A stretch of 33,707 bases of DNA, taken from positions 1-33,707 of the forward strand of contig DATDTD010000023.1 of assembly GCA_035290965.1 (NCBI GenBank), read 5' to 3'. Of the stretch, positions 1 to 6,740 are shown in pieces. The translations under genes were made by a program, and so were the position numbers. Under the pieces are notes generated by a model. The model did no database searches, was not told the DNA's origin, and saw nothing but the letters and a program-made list of their open reading frames with translations. The stretch comes from JAGVNX01 sp035290965. GTDB lineage: Archaea > Iainarchaeota > Iainarchaeia > Iainarchaeales > GCA-2688035. Numbering within the stretch: the first letter of the stretch is position 1; each line of letters opens with the position of its first letter.

Positions 1-81
1 TGCGATTGTTTCCCTTTTTTTCTGCAGTGTTTTTGCAGTGCCCGCAAAAGCGTTTTCCTCGGGTGTTTTTTCTTTTGCCAT
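1..81 (-). CDS. Unknown protein, N-terminal 27 residues only
   Basis: An open frame runs from an ATG at 81 off the left edge of the window with no stop. It reads MAKEKTPEENAFAGTAKTL and continues with a basic stretch, so it is hydrophilic and has no signal peptide. A TATA-like element (GTTTTTAAGC on the minus strand, 103-111) is centred about 26 bases upstream of the ATG, which fits a leaderless transcript, the style of several first genes in this window. Too little is present to assign a family. Confidence 0.55.
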   Translation of the reverse strand, partial: MAKEKTPEENAFAGTAKTLQKKRETIA

Positions 82-102
82 GCTAGGATTTAGTTTAAAC
101 TG

Positions 103-111
103 CTTAAAAAC
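103..111 (-). promoter_or_regulatory. TATA box for the gene starting at 81
   Basis: TTTTTAAGC-type TATA element on the minus strand, centre near 107, about 26 bases before the ATG at 81. The spacing predicts transcription starting at or next to the start codon. The rest of the 82-176 interval shows no gene. Confidence 0.4.
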
Positions 112-176
112 ATTTTCCCGTGTTTTTTGTGCATGTAAAAATTAGTTTTGTTTAAAATTGGCGGGCTGAATTTTTT

Positions 177-593
177 TTACGGTTTTCTTTTCAACCGCAC
201 TGGTTTTCTCTGTGGAATTTGTCCGGAAACTTTTGTAAAGCCGGCTTCTTCTGAAACAATTGCATAGCCCCTTCTGCGCATAAAATTTGCGAATTTCGGG
301 TTTGTATTGCCGTGCATTGCCCTTATGCCTTTTTTTCTCAGAAAGGCTTCTATTCTGCTGAACAGATTGTCTGTTATTCTTGCCTTTGTTATTGCCGGCA
401 GCGGCTGTGTAAACCTGTAATCCGCCAAGCAATAGGAATTTCCTTTAGTAGATCCCATTGCCAGGGCAATGGGCCTTCTTTCTTCGTTCAAAAGCTCGAA
501 CCAGATTCTTTTTTTTGCAGGATCATCGGGATACTCGTAAATTCTCAGTTCATAACCGTTTATTTTTTCAATTTTTGTTTTTATTTTTTTCAT
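177..593 (-). CDS. Uncharacterised 138-aa protein
   Basis: I do not recognise this family with confidence. The product is soluble, mixed alpha/beta and basic at its C-terminus (ends KPVRLKRKP). The second half (IEAFLRKKGIRAMHGNTN followed by FANFMRRRGYAIV) resembles the last strands of GNAT acetyltransferases, where a residue in a Y/F-x-RRGF-like segment packs on CoA, but the acetyl-CoA binding Q/R-x-x-G-x-G/A loop is not evident, so this is only a hint. It starts 26 bases inside the end of the IPP isomerase gene (overlap 568-593) and so is probably co-transcribed with it as the last gene of the TrmB-IPK-isomerase unit. Confidence 0.7.
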   Translation of the reverse strand: MKKIKTKIEKINGYELRIYEYPDDPAKKRIWFELLNEERRPIALAMGSTKGNSYCLADYRFTQPLPAITKARITDNLFSRIEAFLRKKGIRAMHGNTNPKFANFMRRRGYAIVSEEAGFTKVSGQIPQRKPVRLKRKP

Positions 594-1614
594 TTTTTAA
601 CCCGAGTATTTTTGCCTTTTTCAGTTCTTTCAAATTTTTTGCCCCGCTCAAAAACATTGCAATGCGCAGTTCTTCAATTACTTTTTCAAGGTATTTTTTT
701 ACTCCTTCAGAACCTGCTTCCTGCTGTGCCTTTAAAACAGGGAGCGCAATTCCCGCAAGGTCTGCTCCCAATGCAATTGCCTTTGCCACATCAAGCCCGC
801 TTCTTATTCCTCCGGATGCAATTATTTTTCCTTTAAAGTTTTTTCTGCACTGCACAATGCTTTCTGCTGTTGCTATCCCATAATCCCAGAATGTTTCTCC
901 CAGTTCCTTGTTTCCTCTCAAAGAGTCTATTCCTGTCCAGCTTGTTCCGCCCGCTCCCGCTACATCTATTGCCTTTATTTTTGTTTTTGCAAGTTTTTTT
1001 GCTATTCCCGCTGAAATTCCATGGCCGACTTCTTTTACATAAACAGGCTTTTTTAGTTTCCTGCTTACTGAATCAATTGCCTTCAGAATTCCCCTGAAAT
1101 TCGTGTCGCCTTCTTTTTGCAGTGCTTCCTGCGCAGCATTCAGATGGATTGCAAGCGCATCCGCCCCTATTTCTTTGAGCGCTTTTTCAATCTGCTTTGC
1201 AGAATACTGCAATAATTGCGCTGCCCCGATATTCCCCGCCAAGAATATTCCGGGTCCAACATCCCTTACAAAATAAGTTTCCTTTAATTCCGGCTTTTCA
1301 ATCATTGCGCGCATGCTTCCCAGTCCCATTCCTATTCCAAGCGATTGGCATGCCTTTGCAATGTCCTTGTTTATCTGGGTTGCCTCTTCACACCCGCCTG
1401 TTATTGCCTCAACCATCAAGGGAGCGGAAAATTTTTTTCCAAGGAATTCTGTTTCAAGCGAAATTTCTTTTTTGTTTATTTCAGGGAGAGTTTTATACTC
1501 CAGATCAATTCCCTTAAACCCGATCTTCTCAAATCCGGTTGTCTTTTCCCTGAACTGGACATTTTGATTGCACGCAATGCGCAGGTGCTCTAACTTTCGA
1601 TTTTGGGTCTGCAT
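568..1614 (-). CDS. fni: Isopentenyl-diphosphate delta-isomerase, type 2 (FMN-dependent)
   Basis: Interconverts IPP and DMAPP, supplying the allylic primer for prenyl chain growth; the family uses reduced FMN and Mg2+. The 348-residue length is normal. Family motifs are all present in order: VEAITGG (about residue 70), GLGSMRAM (near 97), GNIGAAQL, AIHLNAAQEALQKEGDTNF (the IPP-binding Gln/Glu region), VKEVGHGIS, DVAGAGGTSW and the FMN phosphate loop ASGGIRSGLDVAKAIALGADLAG. The FMN loop and the GGTSW region identify it as type 2 rather than the Nudix type 1 enzyme. The ATG at 1614 lies two bases after the stop of the kinase gene upstream, so the two are translated from one message. Confidence 0.95.
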   Translation of the reverse strand: MQTQNRKLEHLRIACNQNVQFREKTTGFEKIGFKGIDLEYKTLPEINKKEISLETEFLGKKFSAPLMVEAITGGCEEATQINKDIAKACQSLGIGMGLGSMRAMIEKPELKETYFVRDVGPGIFLAGNIGAAQLLQYSAKQIEKALKEIGADALAIHLNAAQEALQKEGDTNFRGILKAIDSVSRKLKKPVYVKEVGHGISAGIAKKLAKTKIKAIDVAGAGGTSWTGIDSLRGNKELGETFWDYGIATAESIVQCRKNFKGKIIASGGIRSGLDVAKAIALGADLAGIALPVLKAQQEAGSEGVKKYLEKVIEELRIAMFLSGAKNLKELKKAKILGLKNEKNKNKN

Positions 1615-1616
1615 TT

Positions 1617-2417
1617 TTAAAACCGCATTTTTGTTCCTTTAATTTTTTTTCCAGTTAATGCCCTGAAAACGCTTTGTTTTTCGTTTGCATTAAAAATCAG
1701 GGTTGTTGTTCCTTTTAATTGTTCTCTCAGTTTCATTAGCTTCCCCTTCATTCCCTGCGTTACATCCACTGTTGTTGCTTCTCCCACTTTTTTTATTATT
1801 GAATCAAAGTTTTTTTTGTTTATTTCCGGGATTCTTTTTGCTTTCGGGTTTTTTTTCGGGTCTTCGGAAAACACGCCTGAAACATCCGTCCCAAAGAAGA
1901 TTTTTTTGGGAAAGAATTTTTTTGCAAAAAACGCGATTATTGCGTCTCCCGAAAGAACGCTTGCATTGAGTTTTTTGTCAGGAACCATTTGCCCGAAAAG
2001 CACAGGCACTTTTCCTTCTTTCAATGCGCTTTCTATTTTTTCAGTTTCAAACTCAATTATTTTTTTTTCTTCCTGCAAAACTATTTTGTTGGGGTCGAAT
2101 GCAACCGCATTGATTCCCGCTTCCTGCATTTTTTTTACTACTCTGCTGTCCAAAAAATTGCAGTCCCTGATTGTTTTTTCCAGCCCTTCTTTTTGTTTTT
2201 CAGTAAAAACCCCGTTGTTTATTCCGTATTCAAAAACATTCGTGTGGCCGAAAGGCCCTGCCCCGTGCACTAAAATTAGCGAAAACTTTTTTTTCTTCAT
2301 TGCTTTTTTTATTTCCAAAGCAATTCTTTCCAGCTCTGCTTCCCTTATTTCAAATTTGTTCTCTTCTTTTGCAGTGATTACCGAGCCGCCAAGCTTTATT
2401 ATGTATGGATTAAGCAT
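1617..2417 (-). CDS. ipk: Isopentenyl phosphate kinase
   Basis: An amino acid kinase superfamily protein that phosphorylates isopentenyl phosphate to IPP with ATP, the last phosphorylation of the archaeal mevalonate routes. Visible motifs: N-terminal IIKLGGSVIT (nucleotide-binding Lys and Gly), VHGAGPFGHT near residue 50 with the His that marks IPK within the superfamily, GDAIIAFFAKKF, GTDVSGVFSEDP and VTQGMKGKLMKL near the C-terminus. Length (266 aa) is typical. A fosfomycin-kinase-like function is possible on fold alone, but the position between a TrmB regulator and IPP isomerase, in a window with the other mevalonate genes, makes IPK the clear choice. The regulator's TGA stop lies within a GTGA ribosome-binding motif six bases before the ATG at 2417. 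Confidence 0.92.
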   Translation of the reverse strand: MLNPYIIKLGGSVITAKEENKFEIREAELERIALEIKKAMKKKKFSLILVHGAGPFGHTNVFEYGINNGVFTEKQKEGLEKTIRDCNFLDSRVVKKMQEAGINAVAFDPNKIVLQEEKKIIEFETEKIESALKEGKVPVLFGQMVPDKKLNASVLSGDAIIAFFAKKFFPKKIFFGTDVSGVFSEDPKKNPKAKRIPEINKKNFDSIIKKVGEATTVDVTQGMKGKLMKLREQLKGTTTLIFNANEKQSVFRALTGKKIKGTKMRF

Positions 2418-2423
2418 TTTTTT

Positions 2424-3332
2424 TCACATTTTTATTTTTTTAAAATAATTTTCTATAGGGTATGCCCTTTCCTGCATTTCCCTGAATAGCGTTTCATAGA
2501 ATTTTATTACTTCTGTTTTTTTATGGATTATCCCTGTAATGGCCCCGCCAAATTGCAGGACAGTCATTACTTTATCTTTTGCAAGGTATATGCCCAAAGG
2601 GAACAGCTCGTCTATTAATGTTATAGATACGTTGTGTTTTTTTAGCTTGTTTTTTATTTCCGCGATTATTTTTTTGCATTCTTTTCTGCCCTTTTTTTGC
2701 ATCATCAACCTAAAAAAATCGTCAACGGCTTTTTTGCAAACAATGAATTCGAACCGGCTCCCTTCCTTGAATTTTCTCAAATATAGATTATTCAGCAGCA
2801 AAGGCGTGCTGTCTTTTGTGTCTGTAAGCGCTTCTCTTGAATTTACAATAATTTCTTGTATGTTTGAGAATTCTGCCGGCGCTCCTGCATAAAATAGGTA
2901 GGGAATTGCAGGGTATCTCAGGATATATTTTATTTCCTTTTCTTCGGCCAGCATTTCCATTAGTTTGAATACGAATTCCTTTTTTTCCTTTATTATTTCA
3001 AAATCGTTTTCCGGCTTTTTTTCCTCTGTTATTATCTCTACCATTTGTTTTTGCTTTTTGACAAATCTTTCAAAATCCGTGTTCAAGAAATCAATCATTT
3101 TTTGTTCAAGGCTAGGTACCGAGTATATTGCCGGAAAACCGGGCGTTTTTTCAATTAGGTTCAAATTTATCAGCTTGTTCAGGAAAGTGTATATTTTGCC
3201 TTTTGGAATCTTTAAATTTTCACATAGGGAATCTGCAGTCATGCCCTTTTTTGCAAGCGCTGAAATTAAGAGGACATCTTTTTTTGTCAAATTAAATTCA
3301 GACTGCAAAATCTGTAATAATCCGTCTTTCAT
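2424..3332 (-). CDS. TrmB-family transcriptional regulator
   Basis: A 302-aa DNA-binding protein with an N-terminal winged helix (residues about 10-70: LTKKDVLLISALAKKGMTADS, then IPKGKIYTFLNKLINLNLIEK) followed by a short helical linker (near 85-115) and a C-terminal alpha/beta domain of the kind that binds effectors in TrmB proteins (sugars in characterised members; the ligand here is unknown). It heads the unit IPK, IPP isomerase and the 138-aa protein. The ATG at 3332 has a strong ribosome binding site (GAGGGGGT, four bases away). As first gene of an isoprenoid operon it probably regulates that operon, and perhaps the other mevalonate genes; that is inference from position. Confidence 0.85.
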   Translation of the reverse strand: MKDGLLQILQSEFNLTKKDVLLISALAKKGMTADSLCENLKIPKGKIYTFLNKLINLNLIEKTPGFPAIYSVPSLEQKMIDFLNTDFERFVKKQKQMVEIITEEKKPENDFEIIKEKKEFVFKLMEMLAEEKEIKYILRYPAIPYLFYAGAPAEFSNIQEIIVNSREALTDTKDSTPLLLNNLYLRKFKEGSRFEFIVCKKAVDDFFRLMMQKKGRKECKKIIAEIKNKLKKHNVSITLIDELFPLGIYLAKDKVMTVLQFGGAITGIIHKKTEVIKFYETLFREMQERAYPIENYFKKIKM

Positions 3333-3374
3333 TGTTTACCCCCTCTTAATCGTTGAAACTGGTTTAAGATGCAA

Positions 3375-3411
3375 GATATAAATATACAACACCCCAAAAA
3401 TAATATAAATA
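3375..3411. promoter_or_regulatory. Divergent promoter pair between TrmB unit and small HTH gene
   Basis: Two AT-rich TATA elements lie back to back. GTATATTTATATC (minus strand, 3376-3388) points to the TrmB unit and would start transcription near 3356, leaving a short leader holding its ribosome binding site. TATAAATA (plus strand, 3404-3411) points to the HTH gene and is 26 bases before the ATG at 3433, predicting a leaderless message. The two regulators could each read this shared control region. Confidence 0.6.
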
Positions 3412-3432
3412 AACCGTTTATCTGTGTTAAGT

Positions 3433-3774
3433 ATGTTTGTTCAAATTTCTTCCAAAAAATGTGTTAAGTCCGCTGTAATTGAAATTCTCAGCAGCAGGTG
3501 GCCATTGAGCATTAAGGCTTTGCACTGCATTATCCTTCGGCAGTATGCTCTTGCGGTTTCTTATCAGGCAGTTCACAAAGTGGTTAAGCAGCTTCTTGAA
3601 GAAGCCATAATTGAAAAAAACGGGCGCTGCTATTGTTTGGACAGGGGCTGGATTTCAAGAATAAAAATTTTTTGGGCTGAAACAGAAGCCGCATATTCCC
3701 AGCAAAATACAATTGACAGCGAATTTGAATTGTTTCTTCCCTCTTTGCTGCCGATGCAAAACAAATTCAGATAG
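3433..3774 (+). CDS. Small winged-helix DNA-binding protein
   Basis: A 113-aa protein with a winged helix in its first 75 residues: a VKSAVIEILSSRWPLS helix, then VSYQAVHKVVKQLLEEAIIEK, a classic recognition helix followed by the wing (GRCYCLDRGWISRIK). This arrangement is common in archaeal ArsR/PadR-like regulators. I place the start at ATG 3433 rather than GTG 3424 because the TATA box lies 26 bases before the ATG, as expected for a leaderless gene, and there is no ribosome binding site. It is divergent from the TrmB gene and its 3' end overlaps the end of the decarboxylase gene by eight bases, tail to tail. The regulatory target is unknown; isoprenoid genes on both sides are the obvious candidates. 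Confidence 0.75.
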   Translation: MFVQISSKKCVKSAVIEILSSRWPLSIKALHCIILRQYALAVSYQAVHKVVKQLLEEAIIEKNGRCYCLDRGWISRIKIFWAETEAAYSQQNTIDSEFELFLPSLLPMQNKFR

Positions 3775-4972
3775 AAATTCCTTTTTGTTTTAAAATTTCT
3801 TTTACGTTTTCGTTCAGAATGGTTTTTTTCTGGCTTGTTGGCAGCACTTTTGGCGCGCCGGCTTTGTCTACAAAGTGCACTGGCCAGTCTTCTGCGTGGC
3901 CCATTTGTTTCACATAATCTTCAATTATTCCCTTCACTTTGTTTGCTTCCTGTTTTGTTGTTATTATTGCAACGCTCGGTCCTGTGTCCATTGAAGCATA
4001 GCAGTTCATACCTTCCTTTCTCATTAGATTTATTTTTCTTAAAATATCCAATGTTTCCGGTTCCCAGCTGAAAAAACCCCCGCCGCTTACAAGAATATGG
4101 AACAAATTCAGCGAATCCAATTCCGCAATTTTTCCGATTGTCGCAACATCATCCGCTTTTACTGCGTCCATGAGCCTGATACATTTTTCAGGTTTTTTTA
4201 CTGCCCAGTCCTGGTACCATTCGCTTTTCTCTCCTGCGCCGTGCGCGTCCTCTGTTTTTACTTTTGAAGGGATGGGGACTGCAACTACTTTCAGGTTTGT
4301 TTCTGGCTTTTTGTCAAATCTTACTCCAAAACTTTCCAAGGCGGGAATTCCTTTGTAGCTTAGCCAGACGCTCCAGCCTCCGCAGGCACTGCTTGTGCCG
4401 CTTCCCGAAAAATATCTTGCAAGCGTGCTCAGGAATCTTGTATTTGTTTTTAATTCCGGCATCAGGGCTTCAGTGAAAGCCATGGCTGTTGCGCCCGCAG
4501 CCGCAGCGCTTGTTCCAAGCCCTTTTCCTTTTGCCTGGACTTTTGCAATGTTTTCCGATACAAAAACAAATTTTGTTTTTATGCCTGTCCATTCGTCGAG
4601 CCTTTGCAGCATTACATCCATTCCCTTCAGTCCTTTTGTATCCTCAATCAGCTTTCCGTCAACGATGTAGACGTTTTCTTTCAGGCTTTTGTCAAATCTC
4701 AAATAAGTAACTGCTTTTGTCGTGTCATGGCACATTTTTACCTGCGGAAAATATGCTATTCTTTCATCCTTGTCCGCGTTTCCCATGTATTTCTCTATTC
4801 CCATTATAGGATAGGCTTCAACAAGAACTTCCGCACTGCTTTTTTCTGTTTTTGAAATATTCGGCCAGTTTTCTTCCCTCCAGTCAATATTTTTTTTAAG
4901 CCATTCTTTGCATTTTTCGTTGCCTTTTTTTATTTCTTCCAATTGGCTTTGCGTCAAATCCAATGCTCCCAT
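3767..4972 (-). CDS. GHMP-family decarboxylase, probably mevalonate 3,5-bisphosphate (or phosphomevalonate) decarboxylase
   Basis: A 401-aa GHMP-fold protein of the diphosphomevalonate decarboxylase family. It has an N-terminal extension, then AYPIMGIEKYMGNADKDE (equivalent of the A-x-x-N-I-x-x-x-KYWGK segment, with the Lys kept), the ATP loop KGLGTSAAAAGATAMAF, SGSGTSSACGGWSVWLSY (equivalent of GSGSACRSxxGGFVxW) and ASMDTGPSVAII, which keeps the catalytic Asp of the D-x-GPN motif. These residues predict decarboxylation. With isopentenyl phosphate kinase present, the expected product is isopentenyl phosphate. The companion genes suggest the substrate is mevalonate 3,5-bisphosphate, as for Thermoplasma Ta0893; 5-phosphomevalonate is the alternative. 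Its ATG overlaps the TAA of the HAD gene upstream (TAATG), with GGAGAGGGA as ribosome binding site. Confidence 0.82.
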   Translation of the reverse strand: MGALDLTQSQLEEIKKGNEKCKEWLKKNIDWREENWPNISKTEKSSAEVLVEAYPIMGIEKYMGNADKDERIAYFPQVKMCHDTTKAVTYLRFDKSLKENVYIVDGKLIEDTKGLKGMDVMLQRLDEWTGIKTKFVFVSENIAKVQAKGKGLGTSAAAAGATAMAFTEALMPELKTNTRFLSTLARYFSGSGTSSACGGWSVWLSYKGIPALESFGVRFDKKPETNLKVVAVPIPSKVKTEDAHGAGEKSEWYQDWAVKKPEKCIRLMDAVKADDVATIGKIAELDSLNLFHILVSGGGFFSWEPETLDILRKINLMRKEGMNCYASMDTGPSVAIITTKQEANKVKGIIEDYVKQMGHAEDWPVHFVDKAGAPKVLPTSQKKTILNENVKEILKQKGISI

Positions 4973-5823
4973 TATTTCCCTCTCCTTCTTTGTTTTTTTG
5001 CAAGATTTGCCTTTACTCTTGCTCCCCAGTTTTCTACTTTTCTTGCCCTTCGAATTCTTCTTGCGGCATCCCTGCTTAATGCCAGGTTCCGCATTAAGTG
5101 CATGAATTGCCCTGCGTTTTCAACCATTCTGAATTTTCCATGCGCGCCGGGGACGTCCTTCATTAATCCGTCTTCTGTTGGAACATCCCCTATGGCTTTT
5201 ATTCTGACTCTCGGCTTTCCTGTTCCTTGCTGCCATCTTGAAACAATTCTTCTTGAAGTGCTTCCCTTGTTGACTGAATAAGGAAAAATGTTTACTCCGC
5301 TTTTTGTTATTACTCCTTCAACATCTCTTGGAATTTTTCCCATTGCTTTTAACTGGTTAATTGCTTCTTTGACTGCTTCCCCGAGCGGTTTTGCGGCTTC
5401 CGGAGAATTCGGGACAAATCTTACCTGGACAAGTTTCCCAGCTTTTTCTGTCGCATTCGACGCGTTTATCCCCCTCGCTTTTATTTCAGCTTCAACTGCC
5501 TGCTCAACAATTTTTTTTACTCCCAAAAAGCCAGCCGCTTCCGGAGCATAGGAAATTTTCCCGCCCGGCATTATTCTGTACAGCCCGTTTTCACAGTAAA
5601 ATTCAGAAGAATGCATTAATCCAAATTTTTCTATTCTTGGCAAAAACTCTTTTTGCACCCAGGGAGCTGCTCTTGCAGTTATAAAGACAAATTTTGCATA
5701 TCCCGCTTCCCTTGCTTTTACAAGCATTTCAACTGTTGAATCCAGGACTTTTCTTTCTTCCGGCTTTCCTTCTGTAGTAAAAACACCGTCGATATCCAAA
5801 AAAAGAACTCTTTCCCTTGGCAT
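4972..5823 (-). CDS. HAD-superfamily phosphatase (phosphomannomutase/trehalose-phosphatase-like)
   Basis: A 283-aa HAD hydrolase. Motif I is FLDIDGV at residues 8-14 (both Asp present), motif II Thr lies in VFITARAAPW, a Lys follows in the C2-type cap region, and motif IV is AIGDVPTEDGLMKD. The cap between motifs II and III is large, as in sucrose- or trehalose-phosphatases and Cof-like enzymes. The C-terminus is very basic (LAKKQRRRGK). The frame is open further upstream, but I choose ATG 5823: the homology begins right after it (MPRERVLFLDIDGV), and it lies seven bases after the TGA of the kinase gene, whose GTGA serves as ribosome binding site. Its tight position between the P-loop kinase and the decarboxylase suggests a role with a phosphorylated mevalonate compound or a shared metabolite, but the substrate cannot be read from sequence. 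Confidence 0.85.
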   Translation of the reverse strand: MPRERVLFLDIDGVFTTEGKPEERKVLDSTVEMLVKAREAGYAKFVFITARAAPWVQKEFLPRIEKFGLMHSSEFYCENGLYRIMPGGKISYAPEAAGFLGVKKIVEQAVEAEIKARGINASNATEKAGKLVQVRFVPNSPEAAKPLGEAVKEAINQLKAMGKIPRDVEGVITKSGVNIFPYSVNKGSTSRRIVSRWQQGTGKPRVRIKAIGDVPTEDGLMKDVPGAHGKFRMVENAGQFMHLMRNLALSRDAARRIRRARKVENWGARVKANLAKKQRRRGK

Positions 5824-5830
5824 TTTTTTT

Positions 5831-6736
5831 TCACTTCCGCATTTCCTCTTTTTTTCCTTTTGCCCTGTGCCTTTCTTCCTCAAATTTTTTCTGCATTTCT
5901 GTTTTTTCCAGTTCTTTTCCCGCAAGCGCATTGAGTTTTTTTATTTTTTCAATTATTATCCCGATGCATTCATCAACTGCCCTGTCCCAGTTGTCTGTTT
6001 CAACTATTGGAATGCCAAATTCTTTTGCCTCTCTTTCAAGGTTTTTCTGGAAAAAGGCATAGGTGTCAAGCGCTTCCAATAATCTTTGTGAGCCACCCTT
6101 TAAATGCGTTTTTTTAATCCTGTTTTTTACTCTCGTTTCCCAAATTTTTCTGCTTTTCAAACTCAGCACAATCGGAATAAAGCTCGGATGTTTCAAAGTG
6201 TCTTCGTGATACTGTGACGGCAGAAAGTGCAGGTATTCGTAAACCATGCTTTCCCCGTCTCTTATCCCCCTGTCGGCTACAAGCCTTTCCATTGCTTGGT
6301 TTGCAAGCTTTGCCTGCGCGTTAAACCCCTTTATCATGTTTTCCTCTGTTTTTTCACCGAAGATTTTCCATGTTTCATACATTGAAACAAAAAAAGCAGG
6401 CTCTTTTTCCTGGCTGATAAATTCCCGCAAGGCAGCCCTGAAAGCGTCTCCCCCCATTACATCTCCAAGGCCGAAAGCAGTTGCTATTTCCCTTGACATT
6501 GTTGTTTTTCCTATGCAGGGAAAAGCCGCGATTAAAGGCAGAACAGGCTCTTTCAATTTTTCTTCTCCAATTAGTTCCTTGTATTTTTTCCAGGTTAAAT
6601 ACCTGTCCAGGTATTTTTTGCCTTTTTTTTCAAGCTCTTTTTCAAATGGCTTTTTTGAATTGAGTATTGCGCCTATTTCCTTCAAGCTTAGCCCAGTGCA
6701 CAATAGCAAATCGTCTTTTTCATCGTAAATAGTCAT
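5831..6736 (-). CDS. P-loop kinase, candidate mevalonate-3-phosphate 5-kinase
   Basis: A 301-aa P-loop NTPase. After about 65 helical residues comes a strand and a Walker A loop, LIAAFPCIGKTTMSREIATAF, then GDVMGGDAFRAALREF, a substrate-binding-like Asp-Arg segment, and a run of basic lid residues (WETRVKNRIKKTH). The layout resembles 2-phosphoglycerate kinase and related small-molecule kinases. It lies directly between the mevalonate 3-kinase-like gene and the bisphosphomevalonate decarboxylase candidate, so the missing 5-phosphorylation step is the natural guess. ATG 6736 is preferred over TTG 6754: it is four bases after the upstream TGA and its GTGA motif, while the TTG would overlap the upstream gene. 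The kinase class is well supported; the substrate is inference from context. Confidence 0.75.
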   Translation of the reverse strand: MTIYDEKDDLLLCTGLSLKEIGAILNSKKPFEKELEKKGKKYLDRYLTWKKYKELIGEEKLKEPVLPLIAAFPCIGKTTMSREIATAFGLGDVMGGDAFRAALREFISQEKEPAFFVSMYETWKIFGEKTEENMIKGFNAQAKLANQAMERLVADRGIRDGESMVYEYLHFLPSQYHEDTLKHPSFIPIVLSLKSRKIWETRVKNRIKKTHLKGGSQRLLEALDTYAFFQKNLEREAKEFGIPIVETDNWDRAVDECIGIIIEKIKKLNALAGKELEKTEMQKKFEEERHRAKGKKEEMRK

Positions 6737-6740
6737 TTTT

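Noticed and set aside
1617..2417. Fosfomycin resistance kinase
   Set aside because: The fold and His motif are shared, but the gene lies between an isoprenoid regulator and IPP isomerase and the mevalonate set needs isopentenyl phosphate kinase.
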